From: Exiguobacterium sp. s146
GTDB taxonomy: Bacteria > Bacillota > Bacilli > Exiguobacteriales > Exiguobacteriaceae
Direction of reading: 5' to 3'
NCBI RefSeq assembly: GCF_018618415.1
Contig: NZ_JACSMA010000002.1
Span: forward strand, 620,001-684,000
DNA: 64,000 nt
Shown here: piece after piece, positions 15,740 through 24,156 of the stretch
How positions within the stretch are numbered: position 1 is the first letter of the stretch
Layout of the letters: the number at the start of each line of letters is the position of its first letter
Translations under genes and position numbers: made by a program
Notes under the pieces: model-generated
Told to the model about the DNA's origin: nothing
Databases searched by the model: none
What the model saw: only the letters and a program-made list of their open reading frames with translations

Positions 15740-16297
15740 CTAGGGTGTTTTCACAAAATGGTTATACGTCTCAATCGTCAGCGGGAAAATCCGCACCGAC
15801 TTGTTCAATAAATAAGCAATCGTCTGGCGCAACGTCGCGACGACGGCCGCTTCGAGCGAACGGTCCGCGAGGTCACGCAAGTCGTCGACGCCTGGATACG
15901 ACCGATTCGGTTCGATGGCGTCCGCAACGAATAAAATCTGGTCGAGCCGGGACATGCCCGGTTCTCCGGTCGTATGGTTCTTGATGGCGGACACGACAGC
16001 CGGGTCGAGGTCATACGCTCGGTCTAACAGGATGGCCCCGACCGGCGCATGCAACAGTTCGTCATCGAACGCAAGCAAACTCGGATTGAGATTCTCCTCT
16101 ACCACGACTTGTCGCATCATGTCGGCGTCCAAATATTTCGCATAGTCGTGCAACATGGCCGCCAGTCGCGCCGCTTCCACATCGGCCCCGTACAAGCGGG
16201 CCAACCGTTCGGCCGTCTCGACGACACCGAGCGTGTGGATATAGCGTTTCTCGGGCAGCGTCGCCTCAATCAATGATTGTGCTTCCTCATACGTCAT
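15740..16297 (-). CDS. yqeK: YqeK-type HD-domain diadenosine tetraphosphatase
   Basis: A 185-residue HD-domain protein. The metal motif is HTLGVVETAERLARL (His ~20), AAMLHDYAKYLD (HD at about 48-49) and LLHAPVGAILL with a later Asp. YqeK proteins hydrolyse Ap4A symmetrically to ADP. It overlaps the end of nadD by 11 bp, so the start was set at 16297 (MTYEEAQ); the longer frame to 16429 would lie inside nadD. NadD and YqeK are neighbours in many Firmicutes and are fused in some bacteria. Confidence 0.93.
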   Translation of the reverse strand: MTYEEAQSLIEATLPEKRYIHTLGVVETAERLARLYGADVEAARLAAMLHDYAKYLDADMMRQVVVEENLNPSLLAFDDELLHAPVGAILLDRAYDLDPAVVSAIKNHTTGEPGMSRLDQILFVADAIEPNRSYPGVDDLRDLADRSLEAAVVATLRQTIAYLLNKSVRIFPLTIETYNHFVKTP

Positions 16298-16856
16298 ACA
16301 AGTCGCGCTCCTTGATATAAGTTTCGACATCGACCGGGACGAGATACTTGATGGACTTGTCCCGTCGCGCCCGTTCCCGGATATCGGTCGACGAGATCTC
16401 GAGTTGCGGCATATCGATCGCGCGCACATCTGCCTGTTTCGGGATGCGGTAGCGGCTGCCCGGACGCGCGACGGCCCCGAACGTGACGAGGGTGACGAGC
16501 GTCTCGTAATCGTACCACTTCTCGAGAGATTCGAGCGAGTCCGCCCCGATCAAGAAATAGAACGTGTCGTCCGGGTACACGTCCCGCAACCGTCTCATCG
16601 TCTCGACCGTATACGACGGCTCGTCACGTTCAAACTCAATTAAGTTCAGCTTGAACGCGGGGTGGTCCGCAATCGCCCGCCGGGTCATTTCGATTCGGTC
16701 TTTGGCCGGGCTGAAACCCGCCTTGTGGGGCGGAATCGCCGCCGGCAGAAACCAGACCTCATCGAGCTCCAACTGTTCGCGCGCCTGCTCGGCAATCAAC
16801 AGATGACCGAGATGCGGCGGGTCGAACGTGCCTCCCATCAGGCCGATGCGGCTCAT
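16287..16856 (-). CDS. nadD: Nicotinate-nucleotide adenylyltransferase
   Basis: A 189-residue NadD of usual length. The nucleotidyltransferase signature GLMGGTFDPPHLGHLLIAE (about 5-23, with the HxGH motif) is at the N-terminus. YFLIGADSLESLEKWYDYE (about 99-117) and the C-terminal ISSTDIRERARRDKSIKYLVP with the ISSTxIR motif are present. It forms nicotinate adenine dinucleotide from NaMN and ATP in NAD synthesis. Its ATG overlaps the stop of the RNA-binding protein gene by four bases. Confidence 0.97.
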   Translation of the reverse strand: MSRIGLMGGTFDPPHLGHLLIAEQAREQLELDEVWFLPAAIPPHKAGFSPAKDRIEMTRRAIADHPAFKLNLIEFERDEPSYTVETMRRLRDVYPDDTFYFLIGADSLESLEKWYDYETLVTLVTFGAVARPGSRYRIPKQADVRAIDMPQLEISSTDIRERARRDKSIKYLVPVDVETYIKERDLYDV

Positions 16857-17149
16857 GGGAGTTTGATTTGGCGATTTTCTTTCTCAGTCGCCTGTTTGTA
16901 CAAGACGATGACTTTTCCGATGACTTGAACGACTTCGGCTTTCGTGCCTTCAGCCAATTCTCCGGCTACGTCTTTCGGCGTATCGGCACAGTTTTGTAGC
17001 ACTTGCACTTTCAAGAGCTCACGTTTCTCGAGCGCGTCGCTGATGTCTTTGCACATCGCTTCGCTGACCCCATTTTTTCCGACTTGATAAATCGGCGAGA
17101 GGTGGTGTGCCTCGGCACGTAAAAAGCGTTTTTGTTTACCTGATAACAT
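16853..17149 (-). CDS. yhbY: YhbY/YqeI-family RNA-binding protein (CRM domain)
   Basis: A 98-residue CRM-domain protein. The start MLSGKQKRFLRAEAHHLSP is followed by IYQVGKNGVSEAM, the GxxG-type RNA-binding loop, and KREELLKVQ-like and LAEGTKAEVVQVIGKVIVLYK segments follow. The family binds pre-50S ribosomal particles. It lies 5 bp after aroE and overlaps nadD by four bases within the yqeG operon, whose other members include two more ribosome assembly or silencing factors. Confidence 0.95.
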   Translation of the reverse strand: MLSGKQKRFLRAEAHHLSPIYQVGKNGVSEAMCKDISDALEKRELLKVQVLQNCADTPKDVAGELAEGTKAEVVQVIGKVIVLYKQATEKENRQIKLP

Positions 17150-17154
17150 ACTAT

Positions 17155-17940
17155 TTATTCCTCCAATAAGTCTTCAATTAACTTCATTCCGACAAGTTGA
17201 TCCGGTCTCACACCTGTCCAATATTCAAACGCCAAAGCGCCTTGTCCGACGAACATGGCAGTTCCGTTGACGATTTTCGCGTCTGCTTCGGCGGCTTCCT
17301 TTAAAAACGGTGTGACGAGTGGACGATATATGATATCACAAACGACGGTATTTTGTCGTAAACCTTTTAACGATCGTGGCGAATCGACGCCGTCCATGCC
17401 GACCGATGTCGTCTGGATGATGACGTCGTACCGTGCGATATCGACATCCGACAGCGCCAGCGCTTCGATGCCGAACGCGTCCGCGAGACGCTCCGCCCGC
17501 TCTAAGGTGCGATTCGTGACCGTGACGGCACGGGTCGGCAAGGCGCTGATGATGCCACGCGCTGCCCCGCCTGCTCCGATGACGAGCACACGGCCCGTCC
17601 AATCGGTCCAACGGTCGAGGGCGGCGACAAGGCCGGCACCGTCCGTGTTCGTCCCAATCAGCTTCCCGTCTCGCTTATACACCGTGTTGACGGCTCCGGC
17701 AGCTTCGGCCGCCGGATCGAGCGCGTCCAAGTACGGGATGACGGCCTCTTTATACGGGATGGTGACGTTGAATCCGTCCCAGACGCCGTCACGCATCTGT
17801 TGAAACATGTCAGCGAGTTCTTCCGGGGCGACGTCGAGCGCCTCATAGCGCCCGAAAAGCCCAGACGCTCTCAGCCACTGCTCGTGCAGGACGGGAGAGA
17901 GCGAATGAGCAATCGGGTGACCGATGACGGCCAGTCTCAT
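17155..17940 (-). CDS. aroE: Shikimate dehydrogenase
   Basis: A 261-residue AroE. The shikimate-binding region is GHPIAHSLSPVLHEQWL (about 7-23), with the catalytic Lys in NVTIPYKEAVIPYL (about 58-71) and Asp in GTNTDGAGLVAAL (about 96-108). The NADP-binding loop VLVIGAGGAARGI (about 117-129) and the Arg of VTNRTLERA follow. It reduces 3-dehydroshikimate with NADPH in the aromatic amino acid pathway. Its ATG overlaps the yqeH stop by four bases. Confidence 0.97.
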   Translation of the reverse strand: MRLAVIGHPIAHSLSPVLHEQWLRASGLFGRYEALDVAPEELADMFQQMRDGVWDGFNVTIPYKEAVIPYLDALDPAAEAAGAVNTVYKRDGKLIGTNTDGAGLVAALDRWTDWTGRVLVIGAGGAARGIISALPTRAVTVTNRTLERAERLADAFGIEALALSDVDIARYDVIIQTTSVGMDGVDSPRSLKGLRQNTVVCDIIYRPLVTPFLKEAAEADAKIVNGTAMFVGQGALAFEYWTGVRPDQLVGMKLIEDLLEE

Positions 17941-19067
17941 ACGAGCGCCTCACGCAATGTGACGGCAACTCCTTTTGGTGCCCACGCGGCGATGCGTCCA
18001 CCTTTTCCGTGAATCGCGACCCAACCGAGTCCGCTGAAGACGATGTCTGTCTTGACACCGTCACGGAGACTGAACTCGTGACGCACGAGCGGTGGCAACA
18101 GTTGCAACGTCTTCTCGTTCGGCGGGTTGAGCATCTTACCGATATGGTTTTCGTATAGTTCATCTGCTTTGTCGAGCTTGGTCCGGTGTGTCTTCAACTC
18201 GTTCGACATGTAGACAACGAACGAGCGTTTGTTGCCCTCCATGTAATCGAGACGGGCGAGTCCACCGAAGAAGAGTGTCTGCTGCGGGTTCAATTGGAAC
18301 ACGTGCGGCTTAATCTCTTTTTTCGGCGTGATCGTCTTCAAATCTTTCGCATCGACATAATGCGCCATTTGATGACGGTTGATGATTCCCGGTGTGTCAT
18401 ACAAGTTCGCATCATCGTCGAGCGGGACGTCAATCAAATCGAGTGTCGTTCCCGGGAAATGACTGACCGTGATGATGGCCTCGTCCTCTGCCCCAAAACG
18501 CTTGATGATTTGGTTGATGAGCGTCGACTTCCCGACGTTCGTACAACCGACGACATAGACGTCCTTGCCTTTACGATAATATTCGATTTTTTCTGCGAGC
18601 TCGTCGATGCCATGCCCTTTTTTCGCACTGATCAAGTGCACATCGACCGGGTTCAAGCCGAGTTCTTTCGCCTCAGACTTCATCCAGTTGGCCATCCGGT
18701 TCGGGTTGACTGACTTCGGCAACAAATCGACTTTGTTCCCGACCAAAAAAACGGGGTTCGTGCCGACCGAGCGTTGAAGCCCTGGCAACCAGCTGCCATT
18801 GAAGTCGAAGATATCGACGATTTTGATGACGAGCGCTTCCTTGGCGCTGATGCCGTTCAAGATGCGCAAGAAGTCGTCATCTGTCAATTCGACGTCTTGG
18901 ATTTGATTGTAGTGCTTCAATTTGAAGCAGCGTTGGCAAATGACGATCTCGCGATCGAGTGCCGATTTCGGTGCATAACCGGCACCGGTCGGGTCTTCCG
19001 TTTGAATGGCGACACCGCAACCGGCGCAATAACGTGTTGTTTCTTCCATAATGTTGTCTGCTGTCAT
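17937..19067 (-). CDS. yqeH: Ribosome biogenesis GTPase YqeH (circularly permuted)
   Basis: A 376-residue protein. An N-terminal zinc finger is formed by Cys14, Cys17, Cys44 and Cys47 (YCAGCG and ICQRCF). The GTPase motifs are in permuted order: G4 LVGNKVDLLPKS (about 108-119), then G1 VGCTNVGKSTLINQ (about 171-184), then G3 YDTPGI. YqeH is needed for assembly of the 30S subunit in Bacillus. It follows yqeG by 116 bp and overlaps aroE by four bases. Confidence 0.97.
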   Translation of the reverse strand: MTADNIMEETTRYCAGCGVAIQTEDPTGAGYAPKSALDREIVICQRCFKLKHYNQIQDVELTDDDFLRILNGISAKEALVIKIVDIFDFNGSWLPGLQRSVGTNPVFLVGNKVDLLPKSVNPNRMANWMKSEAKELGLNPVDVHLISAKKGHGIDELAEKIEYYRKGKDVYVVGCTNVGKSTLINQIIKRFGAEDEAIITVSHFPGTTLDLIDVPLDDDANLYDTPGIINRHQMAHYVDAKDLKTITPKKEIKPHVFQLNPQQTLFFGGLARLDYMEGNKRSFVVYMSNELKTHRTKLDKADELYENHIGKMLNPPNEKTLQLLPPLVRHEFSLRDGVKTDIVFSGLGWVAIHGKGGRIAAWAPKGVAVTLREALV

Positions 19068-19183
19068 TTAAGTTGCCTCTTCTTCATTCACTGTAGCGCC
19101 TCGCCGCTACTCCTGAAGCGTTAATTCCGACGCCTTACGCGCCGTACATGGACAGCCTCCTTCTTCCTGTGCGTTCGAGGTCC

Positions 19184-19810
19184 TTATTCATCTTTTTTAT
19201 GTGAATCTTCGGAACGTGAGTGCATCGCTTCCCCGATTTTTTCAGCGACCGCCACTTTGGCGCGCTTCGCATCGACGGCGAGCTCCTCAACTTTTTTCGT
19301 GATTAACACGTACTTCCCGCGGCGTTTCATATGGGCGAACACGACTTTTTCAAGCATGCGATTGAACTTCGTGACGAGTCCGTCCGTCTTGACGACCGGT
19401 TGCACGTGGATGACGTGAATCCCGGCCATGTTGGCGCCGAGTACGTCCGTGAACAATTGATCGCCTAAGAAGATGGCTTCTTTCGTCGAATAGCCATATT
19501 TCGCGAGCGCCTGTTTGAATCCAGACGGCAGCGGCTTTTTCGCACGTGCCACATAGTGAAGGCCGAGCGGTTCCGTGAACGTACGTACGCGGTTCTCGTT
19601 GTTATTCGAGACGACGATGACATCGAGTCCGTGTGACTTCACTTTTTCAAGCCATAGCAAAAGAAGCTCTGGTGCGTGCGGGACGTCCCAGGCCACGAGT
19701 GTATTATCAAGGTCCGTCAAAATGACGCGTACCCCACGGTCTTTCAATTCTTCAAGGTCGATGTCAAATACTGACGCGACGAACTGTTTCGGATAAAGTC
19801 GATTAAACAC
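19184..19810 (-). CDS. yqeG: YqeG-family HAD phosphatase
   Basis: A 208-residue HAD-superfamily subclass IIIA protein. Motif I is VRVILTDLDNTLVAWD (nucleophile in DLDNT near 32-36), motif II DVIVVSNNNE, and motif III/IV are KKPLPSGF (Lys) and AIFLGDQLFTDVLGAN. The usual YqeG length is about 170; here ~35 extra charged residues are present at the C-terminus (VDAKRAKVAVAEKIGEAMHS). The substrate is not certain; related proteins act on phosphatidylglycerophosphate. It is the first gene of the yqeG operon. Confidence 0.92.
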   Translation of the reverse strand: MFNRLYPKQFVASVFDIDLEELKDRGVRVILTDLDNTLVAWDVPHAPELLLLWLEKVKSHGLDVIVVSNNNENRVRTFTEPLGLHYVARAKKPLPSGFKQALAKYGYSTKEAIFLGDQLFTDVLGANMAGIHVIHVQPVVKTDGLVTKFNRMLEKVVFAHMKRRGKYVLITKKVEELAVDAKRAKVAVAEKIGEAMHSRSEDSHKKDE

Positions 19811-19882
19811 GGTTAAATTCCTCCAATTAGCTAAAGCGATTCAACTACTATACATGTAGTGATATCCCTTCTATGGTAAACG

Positions 19883-19918
19883 AAAACCGACCAAACGACT
19901 AGTGTATCGTTCGGTCGG
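19883..19918 (-). terminator. Terminator of psd
   Basis: CCGACC-A-AACGA (19887-19898) pairs with TCGTT-C-GGTCGG (19907-19918). On the minus strand it is followed by TTTTCGTTT. Confidence 0.8.
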
Positions 19919-19938
19919 CCTGAAAAAGTTTTAAAAAA

Positions 19939-20721
19939 TCAACCGTTTTGCATCGTTCCGATGACTTCTCCAAGTCGGACCGAGCCGATTTTGGCTGGAT
20001 CGATGAAGACGCGGCCTTTCTCAAAACAGAGGATGACGGTCGAACCGAACGAGAAATAACCGACCTCGTCGCCCTTGCAGGCATGGTCACCTTCAAGCGT
20101 CCATTCGATCGTATTGACGTTCAACGCACCGACCATGATATGTTCATATCGTCCGGCCGCCGTCTCGAAGCGTGTGACGCGTCGGTAGTTGCGTGAGAGC
20201 GGACGAACCGTCTCCGTCAACCCGATGTCATTCACCGGGGCCGAACGGTCGCCGAGTTCATAATGGCTGAGCACTCGCCCGGCGAGCGGGACGTGGACGC
20301 GATGATAGTCACGCGGGCTCAAGTAAAGGACGCAGACCGTACCGCCGGCGTAACGTCTCGCTTCTTGTTGCGAGCCGAGCAGCTCAGCGAGCGTGTACGA
20401 CTGACCCTTGACCTCGAAGCGGCTGTCGTCCGTGATATCGGCCACGATGGACAGCTTTCCGTCACACGGCGCGACGACCGAGCTCGGGTCGGCGTCAATC
20501 GGCCGGGCATCCTCTTTCAAATGACGCGTAAAAAAGGCGTGCAGGCTTGGATACGCCTCAATCGGTTCCGCCGCTTCATCAACGTTGATTTGATACGTTT
20601 TCGCAAACGACGGAATGAAGGCCCGACTCGCTGTTGATTCAGCGAAGGCACGGAGTCGCTTGGCGATGACCGGGGTCGCGTTCAACTCAAACAAAGTCTG
20701 ATATAAGCGGCGTTTGATCAC
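19939..20721 (-). CDS. psd: Phosphatidylserine decarboxylase proenzyme
   Basis: A 260-residue Psd. The conserved charge-relay region is SVVAPCDGKLSIVADI (about 83-98) and YLSPRDYHRVHVPLAGRV (about 132-149, with the catalytic His). The self-cleavage site FSFGSTVIL (about 221-229) has Gly-Ser, where the pyruvoyl group forms. It decarboxylates phosphatidylserine to phosphatidylethanolamine. The substrate would come from PssA, encoded 20 kb away at 40460. It overlaps the upstream thioredoxin-like gene by four bases. Confidence 0.95.
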   Translation of the reverse strand: MIKRRLYQTLFELNATPVIAKRLRAFAESTASRAFIPSFAKTYQINVDEAAEPIEAYPSLHAFFTRHLKEDARPIDADPSSVVAPCDGKLSIVADITDDSRFEVKGQSYTLAELLGSQQEARRYAGGTVCVLYLSPRDYHRVHVPLAGRVLSHYELGDRSAPVNDIGLTETVRPLSRNYRRVTRFETAAGRYEHIMVGALNVNTIEWTLEGDHACKGDEVGYFSFGSTVILCFEKGRVFIDPAKIGSVRLGEVIGTMQNG

Positions 20722-21143
20722 TGTGTGCCCTCCTCGTTTTTAAAGAACGTCTCGTACTGTTGCTCGGAGACGGCGCCTTCGACACGTCCGACTTCTTTTC
20801 CATCTTGGAAACGAATCATCGTCGGTGTCCCGTTGATGCCGTAAGTCGTCCAGACGTTGTGGTCGGCCAAGTTGATTGACACGGCGTCATACTCTTCGAT
20901 GAGCGGTTCGACGTACGGTTTGACTTGCTCACAGTATTCGCAGCCGGTCTGCCAGAAATAGACGACAACTTCCTCTTCTTCTGAAATCTTCGTCTCGAGC
21001 TCGTCCGGTGTGACCGCGTTGACGCCTGTCTCCTCGTTCGCATTGTTCAAGAAGAACAACAAGCCGAGTCCGATGACGATGATCACTCCGATGATGGCGA
21101 ACGTGATAAAGTTCGCCCGTTTGGCACTGTTTTTCATGGTCAA
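20718..21143 (-). CDS. Membrane-anchored thioredoxin-family protein
   Basis: A 141-residue protein with a signal-anchor (about 12-32, ITFAIIGVIIVIGLGLLFFL) and a thioredoxin fold. The redox motif is YFWQTGCEYCEQVKPY with CEYC near 68-71, and the cis-proline loop is YGINGTPTMIRF. It resembles the BdbA/StoA-like or YneN-like extracytoplasmic thioredoxins of Bacilli. It is co-transcribed with psd, which is unlikely to reveal its role. A GAGGAGGAATTGACC ribosome site precedes the ATG. Confidence 0.87.
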   Translation of the reverse strand: MTMKNSAKRANFITFAIIGVIIVIGLGLLFFLNNANEETGVNAVTPDELETKISEEEEVVVYFWQTGCEYCEQVKPYVEPLIEEYDAVSINLADHNVWTTYGINGTPTMIRFQDGKEVGRVEGAVSEQQYETFFKNEEGTQ

Positions 21144-21203
21144 TTCCTCCTCTTAATATAAAAAGAACTGACTCGGATATGAGTCAGCTTGGTTGTAGAC
21201 GTC

Positions 21204-21398
21204 TTACTTCTCTTGTGCGACGTCGCTAATCCCCATATCTTGGTTAAGCGTGTCTAAGAGTACAATAAAGATTGTGATGACGACGCCAAAGAATGTCGCG
21301 AGCATCGCGTTGAACGTCACGCCATCGACAGCAGAAATGATAAAGATTGCTGTATTCGAAAGCAAGATCGCCCAGAACAATGTGACTAAGTAACGCAT
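21204..21398 (-). CDS. DUF2929 (YjzD-like) small membrane protein
   Basis: A 64-residue protein with two membrane segments (about 4-22 and 28-50). The opening MRYLVTLFWAILLSNTAIFI is typical of the DUF2929 family found in Bacilli. The start at 21398 has GGAGGGGACTATCG before it; a start at 21419 would precede this ribosome site. The function is unknown. It lies 60 bp upstream of the thioredoxin-like gene on the same strand and may share its transcript. Confidence 0.85.
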   Translation of the reverse strand: MRYLVTLFWAILLSNTAIFIISAVDGVTFNAMLATFFGVVITIFIVLLDTLNQDMGISDVAQEK

Positions 21399-21562
21399 CG
21401 ATAGTCCCCTCCATCTCACAGATGATTCATGAAAAATTCATACGACCTTAGTATAGCATTGTTACCGTAAAATGTGCGACCTCGATTGTATATTCTTTCC
21501 GTCGAAACGGGAAATATGATACGGTTTGAGAAATAAGCAACTCGGAGAAAAGAGGAAACCCT

Positions 21563-22375
21563 ATGTCACGTTATTTAATCACAGTCGATTTAGATGGAAC
21601 GTTGTTGCGCGACGACAAGACGATCAGTGAGCGCAACGTGCGCGCGCTTCAAGCCGCCCGTGAGGCGGGTCATGAAGTCATGATCGCGACCGGACGCCCA
21701 CAACGCCATTCAATCATGTATTACGAAGAACTCGGTTTGACGACACCGCTCATCAACTTCAACGGCGCGCTCGTCCATCATCCGAAAGACCCGTCATACG
21801 AAGTGACGCACCGGCCGATCCCGCTCAAGACGGCCCACGAGATTATCGAAGAAGTGTCGGACACGAAAGCGCACAATATCGTCGTCGAAGTGACCGATCA
21901 CGTCTACTTCCATAAAGACCCGCAAGAGTTTTACAGCCCGTACGCCGAGCGTGCGCTCAGCGTCACATCGGGTAACTTGCTCAAGCACTTGCAGGAAGAG
22001 CCGACATCACTGCTCATCCATGCGACGAAAGAGCACGTCGACAACGTCCGCGCTCGTTTGAACAAAGTCCATGCCGAAGCCGTGTTGAACCGCCAATGGC
22101 GCATGCCGGAGCACATGATCGAAGTCATGAGCCAGAACACGTCGAAGGCGCTCGGGTTGCGTGAAGTGTCGAAGCATCTCGGCATCAACCGTAAAAACAT
22201 CATCGCGTTCGGTGACGAGGAGAACGACCTCGAGATGCTCGACTACGTCGGTACCGGCGTCGCGATGGGCAACGCCATCAGCCAGTTGAAAGCCGTCGCG
22301 GACGAAGTGACCGCGTCGAACATGGAAGACGGCATCGCCATCTACCTTGAAGAGAAACTCGGCATCAAAGCATAA
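21563..22375 (+). CDS. Cof-type HAD-IIB family hydrolase
   Basis: A 270-residue HAD phosphatase. Motif I is YLITVDLDGTLLRDD (nucleophile near residue 9), motif II is MIATGRPQRHSI with Thr, and motifs III/IV are SKALGLREVSKHLGI (Lys) and IIAFGDEENDLEMLDYVGTGVAMGNA, split here for length. The type IIB cap lies between about 85 and 190. These enzymes dephosphorylate sugar phosphates, flavin or other small phosphoesters; the substrate is not evident. AGAGGAAACCCT precedes the ATG. Confidence 0.93.
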   Translation: MSRYLITVDLDGTLLRDDKTISERNVRALQAAREAGHEVMIATGRPQRHSIMYYEELGLTTPLINFNGALVHHPKDPSYEVTHRPIPLKTAHEIIEEVSDTKAHNIVVEVTDHVYFHKDPQEFYSPYAERALSVTSGNLLKHLQEEPTSLLIHATKEHVDNVRARLNKVHAEAVLNRQWRMPEHMIEVMSQNTSKALGLREVSKHLGINRKNIIAFGDEENDLEMLDYVGTGVAMGNAISQLKAVADEVTASNMEDGIAIYLEEKLGIKA

Positions 22376-22378
22376 TCC

Positions 22379-22411
22379 ACACACCGACTGTTCATACAGT
22401 CGGTGTGTTTT
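22379..22411 (+). terminator. Terminator of the HAD hydrolase gene
   Basis: CACACCGACTG pairs with CAGTCGGTGTG around a TTCATA loop, followed by TTTT. Confidence 0.9.
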
Positions 22412-22420
22412 GCGATTTGC

Positions 22421-23092
22421 CTAAAGAAAGCGCATCAAATAGTCGTCAAAAATCTTCGTCATCACTTTCGGGGTATTGGCCAAATACACATTGATTTGCT
22501 CCGCATTCGAGGCAACGGCGTCACCTTGTCTCTCGTCTGTCGGAAAGTCAGAGATGCCTTTGATGATGACGCATTCGACGTCATTTTTCTGACAGATATA
22601 CGCGATGGCACCCGCTTCCGTATCCGCGATCGTGATGTCGTGTTCCTTCAGTTCCAGGTAGTCGTTCCACATCACGACCGCTCGATCCGCCGTCGCGATC
22701 GTCCCCGTCAAAAAATCATCCCCATAGTGCGCCAGCGGAATCTCGACGATGAACGATGGCTTGATCAGCGGCTCCACTTTTTTGACCGTGCAGTCGTATT
22801 GGACGGCGCGATGGGGCACAAACACATCCAACTTGCCGAACGTGTCATCGATGCCGGCACATGTCCCGACGACAATCACTTTCTGTAACTCAAAGCGGGA
22901 TAGCATATACTGATTGGCCCCGACCCCGTTCGCTTTCCGCACACCCGTGCTGTAGAACACGAGTTCGACGTCGTCCAGCGTCCGCATGAACCACTCGCCA
23001 TACGGGTAGCTGAACCGCTCCTCCGTTTCGACGTCATAATACGCCAATGCCGCTTCGTATTCCCATCTCGTCGCAATGCTGACTCCAACCAT
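22421..23092 (-). CDS. Phosphorylase-superfamily nucleosidase-like protein
   Basis: A 223-residue protein of the PNP/UDP phosphorylase superfamily, closest in shape to 5'-methylthioadenosine/S-adenosylhomocysteine nucleosidases. FYSTGVRKANGVGANQYML (about 51-69), IVVGTCAGIDDTFGKLDVFV (split by function as the family's GTCG-like turn) and CVIIKGISDFPTDE (about 177-190, GISD catalytic Asp) are the recognisable parts. The Met-Glu-rich purine site of MtnN (VEMEGAA) is replaced by DTEAGAIAYIC. The sequence is therefore divergent and the substrate is uncertain. The ribosome site is GAGGGGGACGCCTG. Confidence 0.75.
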   Translation of the reverse strand: MVGVSIATRWEYEAALAYYDVETEERFSYPYGEWFMRTLDDVELVFYSTGVRKANGVGANQYMLSRFELQKVIVVGTCAGIDDTFGKLDVFVPHRAVQYDCTVKKVEPLIKPSFIVEIPLAHYGDDFLTGTIATADRAVVMWNDYLELKEHDITIADTEAGAIAYICQKNDVECVIIKGISDFPTDERQGDAVASNAEQINVYLANTPKVMTKIFDDYLMRFL

Positions 23093-23130
23093 CAGGCGTC
23101 CCCCTCACATTTAATCTCTATCTATAGAAT

Positions 23131-23160
23131 AACCCCCGCTGAGCGTTCAGCGGGGGTTTA
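23131..23160. terminator. Hairpin terminator after the YitT-family gene
   Basis: AACCCCCGCTGA (23131-23142) pairs perfectly with TCAGCGGGGGTT (23147-23158). The T runs on both sides are short. Confidence 0.7.
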
Positions 23161-23162
23161 TT

Positions 23163-24011
23163 TTAGCGTCGGAACGCACCTTCGACATCTTCAGTCGGGA
23201 CCATGTTGATGAAGACGCTCGGATCGGCATCTTTACAGATGCGCGTGATTTCACGCACTTCGTGGCGTTGGGCGACCATCATGAGCGTCGCCTTCTCGAC
23301 TTTCGAGTACGTTCCGATCGCCGGCATGAGCGTGATGCCGCGGAAGACGTGCTGATGCAGCTCTTTCGTCACTTCGTCCGGATGGCTCGTGACGATGAAG
23401 AGCGTCTGGCGCTGCGTATTCGTATAAATCTCATCGATGACTTTCGACGTCACATATAAAAAGACGATTGTATAGAGCGCGGTCTGCCAACCGAACAACG
23501 CACCGGCCCAAAGCGCGATCATCATGTTCATGAGGAACAGATAGACGCCGACCGAGTTGTTCGTGAACTTTGCTAAGATGAGGGCGACGATATCGAATCC
23601 GCCGGTCGAGGCACCGAAGCGAATCGTAATCCCCGAACCGATGGCGAGCAAAACCCCGCCGAACACGGCGTTCAACAGCGGGTCGTCCGAGATGATTGAC
23701 GACTGCGGAAGCACGCGAATGAACACGGTGACCGCCGCGACGCTGATCAACGTATGAATCATCATGTTCTTGCCGAGCATGAAATAACTGACGATCAACA
23801 GCGGCACGTTCAGGACGAAGAACCAAATTCCTTCCCCGAGCTCAAACGGCGTCCCCGCAAACAGTTGCGTAAAGATTTGGGCAAGCCCCGTAAATCCGGT
23901 CGAGTATACCCCCGCCGGGATTAAAAATAATGTCATAGATAATGCAACGAACACTCCCCCGATAATCGAAACGATTCCGATGCGAGCGTGTTCTTTAACG
24001 GCTTCCGTCAA
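23163..24011 (-). CDS. YitT-family membrane protein (DUF161 with C-terminal DUF2179)
   Basis: A 282-residue protein. Five to six membrane segments fill residues ~10-185, with the family motif RFGASTGGFDIVALIL near 131-146. A soluble DUF2179 domain is at ~200-282 (LFIVTSHPDEVTKELHQHV, then ATLMMVAQRHEVREI). The family is widespread in Firmicutes and its transport role is not settled. The start is a TTG at 24011 with AAAGGAGAGACAAAAC before it; no ATG gives a full-length protein. It seems monocistronic. Confidence 0.9.
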   Translation of the reverse strand: MTEAVKEHARIGIVSIIGGVFVALSMTLFLIPAGVYSTGFTGLAQIFTQLFAGTPFELGEGIWFFVLNVPLLIVSYFMLGKNMMIHTLISVAAVTVFIRVLPQSSIISDDPLLNAVFGGVLLAIGSGITIRFGASTGGFDIVALILAKFTNNSVGVYLFLMNMMIALWAGALFGWQTALYTIVFLYVTSKVIDEIYTNTQRQTLFIVTSHPDEVTKELHQHVFRGITLMPAIGTYSKVEKATLMMVAQRHEVREITRICKDADPSVFINMVPTEDVEGAFRR

Positions 24012-24107
24012 GTTTTGTCTCTCCTTTCAAAAATGGCTAAGAATCAAGATAACATAGTTTTCTGGTGCTGCCTACCATAAAAATAATGGGATGTGTCCGC
24101 GCTTCCC

Positions 24108-24140
24108 ATAAAAAAACAAGCCGGCCGGGGCCGACTTGTT
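24108..24140 (-). terminator. Terminator of the maltose phosphorylase gene
   Basis: AACAAGCCGGCC (24115-24126) pairs with GGCCGACTTGTT (24129-24140), with one mismatch. On the minus strand it is followed by seven T. Confidence 0.85.
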
Positions 24141-24156
24141 GAGCTGATGCGTTTGG

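Noticed and set aside
19067-19184. Possible regulatory leader between yqeG and yqeH
   Set aside because: Only a weak six-base stem (GTAGCG/CGCTAC) was seen, without T run or known riboswitch core.
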